Part shown: piece by piece, positions 7,637 to 15,207 of the stretch
How the letters are laid out: each line of letters opens with the position of its first letter
Numbering within the stretch: position 1 is the first letter of the stretch
Virus record (IMG/VR): IMGVR_UViG_3300044678_002246
Coordinates: 1 to 33,569 of that record
Direction: 5' to 3' (one strand)
DNA length: 33,569 bases
Source of the DNA: a virus
Notes under the pieces: generated by a model
Told to the model about the DNA's origin: nothing
What the model saw: the letters and a program-made list of their open reading frames with translations, nothing else
The model's database searches: none
Program-made: the position numbers and the translations under genes

Positions 7637-7663
7637 TCTGCGGTGAGCAGATGACGCATCAGA

Positions 7664-7700
7664 AGAGCGACGGCGAGTGATCGTCGCCGCTCTTTTTGTT
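7664..7700 (+). terminator. Strong intrinsic terminator after the major capsid gene
   Basis: AGAGCGACGGCGA (7664-7676) pairs with TCGTCGCCGCTCT (7681-7693): a 13-bp stem with one mismatch and one G-T wobble, a GTGA tetraloop and the tail TTTTTGTTT. The position, 27 bases after the capsid stop codon, is where many phages limit read-through so that coat protein mRNA is most abundant. Confidence 0.85.
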
Positions 7701-7725
7701 TCCAGTTCCTGAAGGAAGGTGTAGA

Positions 7726-7989
7726 ATGGCAAGTAGCACGATGTGGGCTGTTCGTTGTCCTGGCGGGCCAACGAAGGTCGTGAAGTCCAAGAAGCCGATT
7801 AGCGAGAACACTGTCAAGGAAGCATACCTTGAATCGTTTTCGAAGATCCGGACGGAAGTCGACAAGGACAAAGAGTTGAAGTGGCCGATTCTGAAACCGA
7901 TTGACGAGACGGAATTCCAGAAGGAATTCGCACAGATTTGTGCGCCGTCTCCGAGCAGTGGTCGAGAATGGCGAGTGGTTGAAGTCTAA
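7726..7989 (+). CDS. Small head-tail region protein (87 aa)
   Basis: ATG 7726 has GAAGGAAGG (7711-7719) at good spacing. The in-frame upstream start at 7696 is ignored because it lies in the terminator tail. The N-terminus (ASSTMWAVRCPGG) is followed by Lys-rich helices and DETEFQKEFAQ, with VVEV at the end. No family is recognised. Being the first gene after the capsid terminator, it could be a small connector or a capsid accessory protein. Confidence 0.6.
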   Translation: MASSTMWAVRCPGGPTKVVKSKKPISENTVKEAYLESFSKIRTEVDKDKELKWPILKPIDETEFQKEFAQICAPSPSSGREWRVVEV

Positions 7990-8000
7990 GGAGATCTGCG

Positions 8001-8309
8001 GTGGCAAGCTGTCTGTCGTGTGAAGAGCTGGAGCAGAAGATCTGTAATCTTTCGGAAGAGATTACGGAGGCTTCGTGTACGGCATCGATCACGAAAGAGG
8101 GCGACACCTTCGAGGACAGAACTCCCGGTTTGAACGCGAAGATTGACCTGATGAAGACGTACACGGATTTGTACACAGCGAAGAAGTGTGGCTCGTCCAC
8201 AGACTTGTTCGAGTTTGTGCATGTTCCGTGCGTGACTCCGGTGAGTTGTATTGGGGATGTCTGCATTTCGACTCCGTTGATTCGGAGGAATCGCAGGTAT
8301 CGCCGATGA
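8001..8309 (+). CDS. Cys-rich small protein in the connector block (102 aa)
   Basis: GTG 8001 follows TAAGGAGATCTGC, with AAGGAG at 7988-7993. The first half is helical (CEELEQKICNLSEEI and DLMKTYTDLYTAKKC). The second half is Cys-rich with CVTP, SCIG and VCIS spaced evenly, then a basic end RRNRRYRR. The size and helical N-half resemble small adaptor proteins of the neck, but no diagnostic motif is present. Its stop overlaps the next ATG (ATGA at 8306-8309). Confidence 0.6.
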   Translation: MASCLSCEELEQKICNLSEEITEASCTASITKEGDTFEDRTPGLNAKIDLMKTYTDLYTAKKCGSSTDLFEFVHVPCVTPVSCIGDVCISTPLIRRNRRYRR

Positions 8310-8989
8310 GCGAGTCAGCTTCGGAATCGTGTTGTCTGGAGATCCCGTGCGGATGCACGAGTTGGTTGACGGCATTCTGTGACTACGTTCCGCTGACTTA
8401 CGAGTATTGCGGCGAGACCACAGAGTTTTTGTCAGCCAGATACAAGGCTGTGAAGTTCGAGTCGCAGAACAATCTCACGAACGTGCATATGAGTGATCGG
8501 ATCTTCCGAGTTTCGACTCAGGAAAATGCGATCGAGGTCGGCGCGGGAGCGGTGATTACGGATGCTGACGGTGGTGAGTGGGTCGTTTACGCGACTGAGT
8601 ATCTGGCGTCGTTCTGTGTCTGGAAGTTATGGGCTCGGTCGGTTGCGGCGTGTTTCCTGCTGACGGAGACGATCGATGTACTCGAAGAGGACTGTGAGGA
8701 CTGCGACTGCAGTCAGGAAACGGTTTACCGGCGAGTTGCGAGAGTCAAGGGAAGCATCTACGCAGAGACAGGGCAGATTCAGTCGCGGAACGACGGGCGA
8801 GATCTGGTGTACCAATATTCCGGAGATCTGGTCAAATGGCCTCTCAGTGACAAACCCTCGGCCAGACATCGACTGAAGACGAAGACAGGTTCTTACAAGA
8901 TCACGAGGGTGTCGGATCAGGGGAAATTTGTTCCGTTCAAAGTTGGATTGGAGAAGGAAAGTGCTGACTGCTCGGTTCGAGGATCATAG
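8306..8989 (+). CDS. Putative head-closure/connector protein with a Ser-Glu tag and many cysteines (227 aa)
   Basis: The ATG at 8306 lies in the overlap with the previous stop. The protein starts MSESASESCCLEIPCGC, a Ser/Glu tag followed by a Cys cluster, and has another cluster at about residues 129-136 (EDCEDCDC). The middle and the end both look like small beta barrels: VITDADGGEWVVYATEY and the last ~80 residues (VARVKGSIYAETGQIQ through VPFKVGLEK). That is the pattern of head-closure (gp10/stopper) folds that plug the portal after packaging. The assignment comes from gene order and fold impression only. The end overlaps the next gene by 29 bases. Confidence 0.5.
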   Translation: MSESASESCCLEIPCGCTSWLTAFCDYVPLTYEYCGETTEFLSARYKAVKFESQNNLTNVHMSDRIFRVSTQENAIEVGAGAVITDADGGEWVVYATEYLASFCVWKLWARSVAACFLLTETIDVLEEDCEDCDCSQETVYRRVARVKGSIYAETGQIQSRNDGRDLVYQYSGDLVKWPLSDKPSARHRLKTKTGSYKITRVSDQGKFVPFKVGLEKESADCSVRGS

Positions 8990-9416
8990 CGACGAAGTCA
9001 GCAAGATGATTGCAAAGCGGCTTGCTGTTGCTATCCGTGCGACAGCCGAAAAGTTGGCAGAGAATTACAAAAAGCAGTTAATGAGACAGCGGGCTCCGCC
9101 TCATTCGAAATTAGGACGTATCCCGTATATGTTCTTTGGTCAAGAGGGTGGAATTCCAAATAATCGGCCTGAAACTGGGTTTTCATCAGAACAACAAGAT
9201 TTTCTGGCCACTTATATCGAGGGTGGGGCTGAATACGTTTTCGGAGATGTCGACGGTTATGTAGGATTCATGCCCAGCCACGTTACGAGCAGAGATCAGA
9301 ATTACTTGTTGGAACACGACCGAACGGGCCGGCCATGGGTAAAACCAGTCTTTGAATCGTCGCGAGGCGACATGATCCGAGTCTTCGAAACGAAACTGAT
9401 GGAACTAAATCGATGA
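8961..9416 (+). CDS. Putative neck/tail-completion protein, HK97 gp10-like position (151 aa)
   Basis: The long N-terminal helix (EVSKMIAKRLAVAIRATAEKLAE) followed by a compact region with LGRIPYMFFGQEGG and a helical C-terminus is typical of neck proteins in the slot between head closure and tail terminator. I chose GTG 8961, preceded by GAAGGAAA. A TTG at 8928 after AGGGGAAA is an alternative that would add eleven residues. The gene overlaps its upstream neighbour by 29 bases, and its stop overlaps the start of the 53-aa gene (ATGA at 9413-9416). Confidence 0.6.
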   Translation: MLTARFEDHSDEVSKMIAKRLAVAIRATAEKLAENYKKQLMRQRAPPHSKLGRIPYMFFGQEGGIPNNRPETGFSSEQQDFLATYIEGGAEYVFGDVDGYVGFMPSHVTSRDQNYLLEHDRTGRPWVKPVFESSRGDMIRVFETKLMELNR

Positions 9417-9574
9417 AGTACATTGTTTACGGCGCTGGATCTCCAATTGAGGTGGAAGCCTTGAGTCCGGAGATCGCTGAGGCCGTCGTGATCCGAGATC
9501 ATGGAGTGGCCCTTGAGAATTTGGTTGTCGTAAGGAAGTCAGATGTCATGTTGCATCGAAGACGCAGTTCTTGA
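9413..9574 (+). CDS. Short protein (53 aa) nested between neck and tail-terminator genes
   Basis: ATG 9413 is in an ATGA overlap with the preceding stop. The product begins MKYIVYGAGSPIEVEALSPE, continues with a helix (IAEAVVIRDHGVALENLVVV) and ends basic (MLHRRRSS). Its last 32 bases overlap the next gene. The first 45 residues read as a compact beta-alpha-beta unit, and the gene fills what would otherwise be a 126-bp gap in a tightly packed operon. Function unknown. Confidence 0.6.
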   Translation: MKYIVYGAGSPIEVEALSPEIAEAVVIRDHGVALENLVVVRKSDVMLHRRRSS

Positions 9575-9977
9575 AACCCTCCGGGGACTGAACTGCACGA
9601 CAATCAAGAGCGAGAATCACTTTTTGAATGAGAAGCGATGTTCGGATTGTGTTCCGTATGTCGTGGTGAAGATTGACACTCAGTCTGGGCTGCGGACATC
9701 GTCAGCAGTCCAGAAAAGCCACACGGTGGACCTGAAGGCTTACTTTTCTGATACGATGCAGAAGAAGGCTCAGGAATATCGGGATCTTGTTGAGACCTGG
9801 CTTTTTGCGGCGGGGTGTGTTGACCTTGGGACTTGTGGATGTTTTTGCCAGCGAGGCAATGCAACTTCGTCGATTCGCAGTGGCACTGGTGGCGTGATCG
9901 TTTATAGTCTTGTTTTTCGTGGGACGTACAAGCAGTCGGAGTCTTCAGATTCCGTATCCGCGTCTGAATCTGTTTGA
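9543..9977 (+). CDS. Putative tail terminator protein (144 aa)
   Basis: The gene sits immediately before the tail tube gene, the standard place of the tail terminator that caps the finished tail. The product has an N-terminal helix, a long amphipathic helix (MQKKAQEYRDLVETWLFAA) and strands ending in IVYSLVFRGTYK, which matches the alpha/beta fold of that family. AAGGAAGT precedes ATG 9543. Odd features are six cysteines in two clusters (MSCC; CVDLGTCGCFC) and a Ser/Glu-rich tail (SESSDSVSASESV) that recalls the Ser-rich tail proteins downstream. Confidence 0.6.
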   Translation: MSCCIEDAVLETLRGLNCTTIKSENHFLNEKRCSDCVPYVVVKIDTQSGLRTSSAVQKSHTVDLKAYFSDTMQKKAQEYRDLVETWLFAAGCVDLGTCGCFCQRGNATSSIRSGTGGVIVYSLVFRGTYKQSESSDSVSASESV

Positions 9978-9989
9978 TGGAGAGTTGAA

Positions 9990-10457
9990 ATGCCATTTTC
10001 TGCTGGTGAACTGTGCTGCCCATCGGAAGCCTGCGTGATGCTGGACCTGACTCCTTCGGAGAGTTCGGCGAGCTGGGATAAGATCCCTCACGTCACAAGA
10101 ATCGCATTTACAAAAACGAGTGCGGTCAAAAAACTGGTCACGTCGTCAACTGGCGGCAACGAGAAGACTGCTTGCGGAACAGTGACGAGCGCTGGGAACC
10201 TTGCGATCGCCTGCCACAATGGAGCCAGCCAACCGGCCCCATTCAAAATCAACGGCATCTACCACATCATGTGGTCGGTTGACTGCGACAACATTCTGGA
10301 GTCTCCAATCGACCCATACTACGAAGCGAACATTCGCATCGTGTCGGTTCCGGTCGACTTCGACATCGCCGGGAATTCTCCGGTGGTTTACAACTATGGG
10401 TTTGAAGTGGACGAATGGCTGTACGAGCCAGCGACACAGGCTGAAGAAGAACAATAA
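9990..10457 (+). CDS. Probable major tail tube protein (155 aa)
   Basis: Its location directly ahead of the G/G-T chaperone pair, with tape measure beyond, makes this the tube protein that stacks as hexamers around the tape measure. The product is largely beta strands (GNLAIACHNGASQP, IYHIMWSVDCDN, IRIVSVPVDFDIAG) with a helical, acidic end (EPATQAEEEQ). It is short but within the range for siphovirus tubes. It has a Cys cluster near the N-terminus (LCCPSEAC) and a Ser-rich TPSESSAS at 21-28. GAGAGTTGAAATG gives a weak GAG ribosome binding site. Confidence 0.7.
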   Translation: MPFSAGELCCPSEACVMLDLTPSESSASWDKIPHVTRIAFTKTSAVKKLVTSSTGGNEKTACGTVTSAGNLAIACHNGASQPAPFKINGIYHIMWSVDCDNILESPIDPYYEANIRIVSVPVDFDIAGNSPVVYNYGFEVDEWLYEPATQAEEEQ

Positions 10458-10471
10458 TTAAGGAGTGACGG

Positions 10472-10966
10472 ATGATCTCAGTCGTTCTTGGCGGAACAAC
10501 GATTGAGGTGAGGCCGAAGAGATTATTGAACTACGTTGAGAAGCTCGAGCACATCAAGTCTCGACGCGACAAGCCGTGGAATCTGATCTCTGGCTTCCCC
10601 AAGGATATGACCGAGGAGAATTACAAGATTCTCGTCGGGATAGCGATGAAGCAGGTTTACTGCAATTCTTCAGCGGTTTCGATCGAGGAAGAATTGCAGT
10701 ACGACCGATCGCTGGAAGGCTTTTTCTTCGACGTTTGGCGATGCAACAAGCGGAAGATTAAGACAGCGAAGGGATCTCGCGACGAGACCTGGGAGGAGGG
10801 GATCCAGAGGATCAAGGATCTCTGGGACCGTGCGACTCCAGAAGAGCAGGCTCAGTTAAAACTGGCGTTGTTTGCCACGGACGAGTCAAACACGCTGGGA
10901 AACTCAGATGGCCCGAGCGAACAAAGCCAGACGCTGGGGCCACAAAATCCGTCAGCATCACCGTAG
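10472..10966 (+). CDS. Tail assembly chaperone, short product (G-like, 164 aa)
   Basis: AAGGAGTGACGG precedes ATG 10472. The protein is helical, with MISVVLGGTTIEVRPKR at the start, acidic ends and a Ser/Gln/Pro-rich C-terminal tail (PSEQSQTLGPQNPSASP) that follows the frameshift site. Position between tube and tape measure, size and the overlapping second frame identify it as the chaperone that coats the tape measure before tube assembly. The short form is made when ribosomes do not shift at 10897-10903. Confidence 0.9.
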   Translation: MISVVLGGTTIEVRPKRLLNYVEKLEHIKSRRDKPWNLISGFPKDMTEENYKILVGIAMKQVYCNSSAVSIEEELQYDRSLEGFFFDVWRCNKRKIKTAKGSRDETWEEGIQRIKDLWDRATPEEQAQLKLALFATDESNTLGNSDGPSEQSQTLGPQNPSASP

Positions 10967-11118
10967 AGAAGAAAGCTCCGGTGGATGTCGTTGACGGAAA
11001 TCGCTATAAGATGCTGGCGCTCGCAGTGACAAAGAACTCCGGGATCGGACTTCGGGAGGCGATGAGTCTGTCATTGGTTGAGGCTTATCTCGCGTTAGGA
11101 GCGACGATCAGTGGCTGA
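10472..11118 (+). CDS. Tail assembly chaperone, -1 frameshift fusion (G-T-like, 215 aa)
   Basis: This is the same start as the short chaperone. At GGGAAAC (10897-10903) ribosomes can slip one base back, after which the -1 frame is open from 10903 to the stop at 11116-11118. It adds 71 residues that continue LRWPERTKPDAG and include VEKKAPVDVVDGNRYKMLA and LSLVEAYLALGATISG. This T part recruits tube protein in lambda-like systems. The added frame has no start of its own, fills the otherwise unexplained gap before the tape measure and overlaps the tape measure start (GTG 11111) by 8 bases. The architecture matches lambda G/GT. Confidence 0.9.
10897..10942 (+). promoter_or_regulatory. Programmed -1 frameshift signal: GGGAAAC slippery site and downstream stem-loop
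   Basis: The zero frame reads CTG GGA AAC, so the heptamer G GGA AAC lets both tRNAs re-pair on GGG AAA. Five bases later a stem-loop begins: TGGCCC (10909-10914) pairs with GGGCCA (10937-10942). After one G-G mismatch, AGCG (10916-10919) pairs with CGCT (10932-10935), leaving a 12-nt loop. A 5-nt spacer is the usual optimum for a stimulatory structure. Confidence 0.9.
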
Positions 11119-14026
11119 CGGCGACGAATCACTGCTGGACGTGTTTGTCAACATCAAGCCTGAACCTGGCTTCATGGCGATCATTGCGAAGTCTGCGCAA
11201 GACGCAATTGACGAGTACGCCCGAGTTTTCTCCACAGCGTCCATCCCATCTCCAAGACTCGGTCCTCCGAATGTTAGTGGCGGCGGATCGGGAGGCGGAG
11301 GTGGGGGGTCTTCTGGCGGCGGCGGTGGCGGCGGCGGCGGCGGAAACCCGGGGAACTATCTTCGAGATGAGCTTCGCCGAGCGATCCTCGAGTTCCAGCG
11401 AGACAAGGCATTCCTTGAAGTCGACGTTCGCATTGCGAACGATAAAGACCTGCAGGATCGGTTGCGGAACATAACATCAAATGTTGCTGGTCAGGCGAAT
11501 GCATTTCGTGCGACAGAAAACGAGGATGAGCAGTTAAATGCTCTAATCCGAATCGTTGAACTTCGTGAACGAGATCTTGCATTGCTCCGTGAGGCAACTG
11601 CTGAGCAGATTCGTGTCGCTGGCCTTGGGACTTCAGCGTTTGACCGCAGCCTTGGGTTCCGTGAGCAACGAGAGGCGGTAGAGTCGTCGTTGCTTGGGAT
11701 AAAAGGCGTAGGCAAGACTATCAACGCGGCTGATGATAGCGGAATGCGCAGACAGTTCGAAGTTCTCAATCAGATGCTTGACCAGGCACAACTCAAGCTA
11801 AAACAAGGCATTGGAGCCGAGAACCTGATTGACGTAACTGATGCCAGAGAACGCATTCAGCGAATCACAGACGACATTGACGCACTTCGGATTAAGGCCG
11901 AGGCGAAAATTGTTGTGGATCTTCAGGTCAAGGCTGATCAGGCGGCTATCAAGGAACAGTTCGATTACATCGCAGCAGGTGCAAAGGAGCAGATTTCAAG
12001 AGGGCAGATAGCCAATAAACTGGAGGAGTTTCTGATTCAGGGGCTTCCTTCTGGGGAGAAACGCCAAAACATTGCGAAGGCGAAGGCTGATCTCGACACG
12101 GCTATTCTTAATGTGAGGTTGCTTACACAGGCATATGACGGTACTCAACAAAGCGTAGATGAACTCATCGTTTCAGTTCAGAAACTAAGTACTGCACAAC
12201 TTGGATTGAGGATGCTATACGAAGACGCTCAGGAAGCGTCTGTGTCGATGAACACGCTAAGCAACAATGCTTATCAGCTTGGGCAAGCCTTTGAAGACTT
12301 CGCTGTTGGCTTCAGTCTCAACGGGATTGCTGGTGGTATTCGTGGTGCGGCGAACAACGTCGCGTTCCTTCTGAACAGTCTGTCTCAAAGCAAGGTGTTC
12401 ACGGATGCATTGACAAAGCAGTTCATTGCGATGAAGGGAAACGTCCCTGCTGCTGAAGCGGCGAAGATGGCCGAGAAGTTTTCGACGGCATTGCCATTGG
12501 TTGCTGGTATTGGCTCGGCATTGGCGATCATCGTTCTTCCGGCTCTAGTCGAGTGGCTTGAAACACTGAATGACATTGAGTCGAAATTTGAAGACATATC
12601 AGGTTTGGTGAGTGCCGAGTTTTCGAATGTGAAGTTCGACGTTGGCCTTCGTGGTGGAGAAAGGGATTTCGCTCGCTCGATCGAAAGAGCAAAAGAACTG
12701 AGAGACGTGCTTCAGCAGTTGGGAGATGTTGCGGAAAAATCCGGCGACAAAACTCAAGACCTTCAGAAATTGTTTTCTGGATTGGATGACACTGACGCTT
12801 TGTCAAACACTTTGAATCAGTTGCGTGAAGCGAACAGTTTACTGGATGGACGCAGGCAAATTCTCGAGAATCTTCGAGACAGAAGTCGCGCATCTGCAGA
12901 GAGCGGAATTGCTCTCACCCCGGAGGCAGCAGAGGCTCAGTTGTTAGCGAAAGCCAGATTCGAGCAATCGACGAATCAACTGAAGGTTTTGGCCCCTCAA
13001 CTAGAATCAGTTCGCAATTTGTACGACGAACTTCGGGTTGCCAGAGAAAACGGACTAACAGGCAAGTCAGACCCAGAACAGCTTAGTCGTACCGTAAAAT
13101 TATTCGAAGATGTAAAGAAGTCGATTGCAGCAACCTTCAAGGATCTGGATCTTGCTGATGAGGAAGCGGCAGGGAAGTTTACTGAAACGCTAAACTCAGT
13201 TCAGAGCGTAATTAACGAGTTGTCGCAGGCGTCTCAGGAGATCGAGTCATTCAGTAATCAATTGATCAATGGGCTTACTTCCGCTCAGGCGAAGATCGAC
13301 GAATTCACAGACACGCAGGAAGTGATCCGCCGGACAATCGCAGGAACTGCAAACGATCAGACGCTATTCACACTTGAGGTGCAGAGGTCTGCTCAACAGT
13401 TTCAGACGCTGATTGAGAAGATTCGCGAAGCCAAACTGGCTCTTGCTCCTACAGAAGATCTTCGAGGTCTTGTCAATAAAGAAGCAGATTCGGCCAGAGA
13501 GGCACTGCGAATTGAAACGGAGACAGAACTTCTTCTGCGGCAGAAAGATGTCCGCGATGAGATCGAGAAGATCTCTGAGAAGAAAGATAAGGCGAGCGGA
13601 AAGTCTGCACTGACGAACTTTGAGCAGTTTGCCCAGAACTTGCAAAAGAACGTGTTGTCGAATGATCCGTTGGACAGAAACACACAGGAACTTGAAAAGC
13701 TAAATCAGGAACTGGCAACACTGGATTCAGCGATCTCTGAGTTGAATGCGAACATGCGACTCGGTGGATCGCCGTCGCAGGCACTGCGTGCAACTCCGCT
13801 TGGTGGATTTGGTAATTTCAATTCTCTGGGCTTTGCGTTGGAATCAATGGCGCAGATTCGCCCAGAAAACTTCAAGGCTCCGGATACTGTCGCCAATGGA
13901 ATCGCCGACGCAGTCAACAAAGGGGTCCGTGAAGCAATGCAGGGATTTGTTGCCCCGGTTGTCGGCGAGCAAAGGCAGACGACTGATGCTGTTAGGAAAC
14001 TGAATGTGGGAGCGCGGGCACAATGA
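11111..14026 (+). CDS. Tape measure protein (971 aa)
   Basis: By far the longest helical protein in the tail module, it sets tail length and is ejected with the DNA. It starts at GTG 11111, inside the end of the frameshifted chaperone. After ~50 residues comes a poly-Gly stretch (about residues 56-79, coded by GGC-rich DNA at 11276-11343), probably a flexible hinge. Then follow long coiled coils rich in Gln, Glu, Arg and Ala, and a hydrophobic segment near residues 458-480 (ALPLVAGIGSALAIIVLPAL) likely to enter the host membrane. No lytic transglycosylase or peptidase motif is evident. At ~0.15 nm per residue the tail would be roughly 145 nm, an estimate from the family rule. Confidence 0.92.
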   Translation: MADGDESLLDVFVNIKPEPGFMAIIAKSAQDAIDEYARVFSTASIPSPRLGPPNVSGGGSGGGGGGSSGGGGGGGGGGNPGNYLRDELRRAILEFQRDKAFLEVDVRIANDKDLQDRLRNITSNVAGQANAFRATENEDEQLNALIRIVELRERDLALLREATAEQIRVAGLGTSAFDRSLGFREQREAVESSLLGIKGVGKTINAADDSGMRRQFEVLNQMLDQAQLKLKQGIGAENLIDVTDARERIQRITDDIDALRIKAEAKIVVDLQVKADQAAIKEQFDYIAAGAKEQISRGQIANKLEEFLIQGLPSGEKRQNIAKAKADLDTAILNVRLLTQAYDGTQQSVDELIVSVQKLSTAQLGLRMLYEDAQEASVSMNTLSNNAYQLGQAFEDFAVGFSLNGIAGGIRGAANNVAFLLNSLSQSKVFTDALTKQFIAMKGNVPAAEAAKMAEKFSTALPLVAGIGSALAIIVLPALVEWLETLNDIESKFEDISGLVSAEFSNVKFDVGLRGGERDFARSIERAKELRDVLQQLGDVAEKSGDKTQDLQKLFSGLDDTDALSNTLNQLREANSLLDGRRQILENLRDRSRASAESGIALTPEAAEAQLLAKARFEQSTNQLKVLAPQLESVRNLYDELRVARENGLTGKSDPEQLSRTVKLFEDVKKSIAATFKDLDLADEEAAGKFTETLNSVQSVINELSQASQEIESFSNQLINGLTSAQAKIDEFTDTQEVIRRTIAGTANDQTLFTLEVQRSAQQFQTLIEKIREAKLALAPTEDLRGLVNKEADSAREALRIETETELLLRQKDVRDEIEKISEKKDKASGKSALTNFEQFAQNLQKNVLSNDPLDRNTQELEKLNQELATLDSAISELNANMRLGGSPSQALRATPLGGFGNFNSLGFALESMAQIRPENFKAPDTVANGIADAVNKGVREAMQGFVAPVVGEQRQTTDAVRKLNVGARAQ

Positions 14027-15207
14027 GCATGTACAACGGTTACGATTTTGATGTCATTGCCATTGATCCGTCTGGTTTTCTGACATACCAGTCCGGCAAG
14101 GCTTCGTCATCGCTGAAGTTCAAGATGTCCTGCGAGCATGCCGAGGAGTTCGCACTTCGGCAGATGGGAAAATTCTGGACAGAAGCTGCGCCAAGTCCTG
14201 TGCTTCCGGTTCCATTCCCATTCGATAACTACACTGATCAGACGCGAGGCTATGGGCGAATGAATCTTGTCGCGACAGGGTTTTCCATTGAACCATTGTC
14301 TGCCGCGTGCTTCGGCAACAATCTTAGTGCCCAGAGGGCTCCTGTTGGAGATCCTGCAGACATCGACACGATGGCTTTGTACTTCGATGAAGGCGAAGAA
14401 GCAGACAATTCATGCTGCGAATGCGTAGTAACATTGACCTACGAAGAAAATCCTTGCGATTGCTGCGGGTACGATCAGAACGTATTGAGCGAAACATATC
14501 GCGAGTGGGTTGCTCATGATGATATTCTTCCGGGGACGTGTATTTCTGTGGAGCGAAATCCGGCCTACGAGATGTTGACGCTTCCGAACGGAAATTTAAT
14601 CTGGAAAGATCTTCCATCATCAACGGAAGATGAGCAGAGAGCAAGGCAGTTGAAGCCTGACTCGTATGCGTACAAGATTATTCCGAAGGCCGACATTATC
14701 GTAAGCTGGCACAACGTGCCGGTCAGAAACATCTGTGCAATTGAAAACCACTTAAGAAACTTCAGGGGAACAGTAAACGACTTAGCATGGGGCGACGTGC
14801 TTCAGTGCGATGCGGCTCCAGTTGCTCCGACGGCATGCGGATGCGGTCAGTACGAGCCAGAGACAATCATGTTTATCGACTATCAGGAAGACAGGTCGAA
14901 GAGAACCGATGCCTTCGGCGGAAACTTCTTGGTTGCTGGCGACCCAGCCCACAACATGAACACGACGACTCTCAAGCTGATCTTCAAGCAAAAGCGAATT
15001 GAGATACCCAATTCAGCGACATACTCTGACAGCAACGGCTGTCCTGACGATAATGACGAAGCCTATGGATGGAACCATTTGTTCTTTGACAGGAACACTG
15101 AAGACGATTCGCCAGGCGAGTGGATGCGTGTGGCAGTTGACAACGCAACAGAAGATCCGCTCTTTCCGCTGAAATCATTCTCTGACATATTCTACCCAGT
15201 CCTATGA
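14023..15207 (+). CDS. Tail protein downstream of tape measure, Cys-rich (394 aa)
   Basis: ATG 14023 overlaps the tape measure stop (ATGA). The slot after the tape measure usually holds distal tail or baseplate-hub proteins. The N-terminus (YDFDVIAIDPSGFLTYQSGK) is beta-rich, which would suit that role, but I cannot match it to Dit or Tal families. A dense Cys patch occurs at about residues 128-150 (SCCECVVTL, PCDCCGYD) and another is ACGCGQ near residue 270, so it may bind metal or be disulfide-stabilised. The stop overlaps the next ATG (15204-15207). Confidence 0.6.
   Translation: MSMYNGYDFDVIAIDPSGFLTYQSGKASSSLKFKMSCEHAEEFALRQMGKFWTEAAPSPVLPVPFPFDNYTDQTRGYGRMNLVATGFSIEPLSAACFGNNLSAQRAPVGDPADIDTMALYFDEGEEADNSCCECVVTLTYEENPCDCCGYDQNVLSETYREWVAHDDILPGTCISVERNPAYEMLTLPNGNLIWKDLPSSTEDEQRARQLKPDSYAYKIIPKADIIVSWHNVPVRNICAIENHLRNFRGTVNDLAWGDVLQCDAAPVAPTACGCGQYEPETIMFIDYQEDRSKRTDAFGGNFLVAGDPAHNMNTTTLKLIFKQKRIEIPNSATYSDSNGCPDDNDEAYGWNHLFFDRNTEDDSPGEWMRVAVDNATEDPLFPLKSFSDIFYPVL

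Noticed and set aside
11276-11346. GGC-rich tract in the tape measure gene as a possible assembly error or repeat element
   Set aside because: It stays in frame and codes for a Gly hinge, a normal kind of linker.
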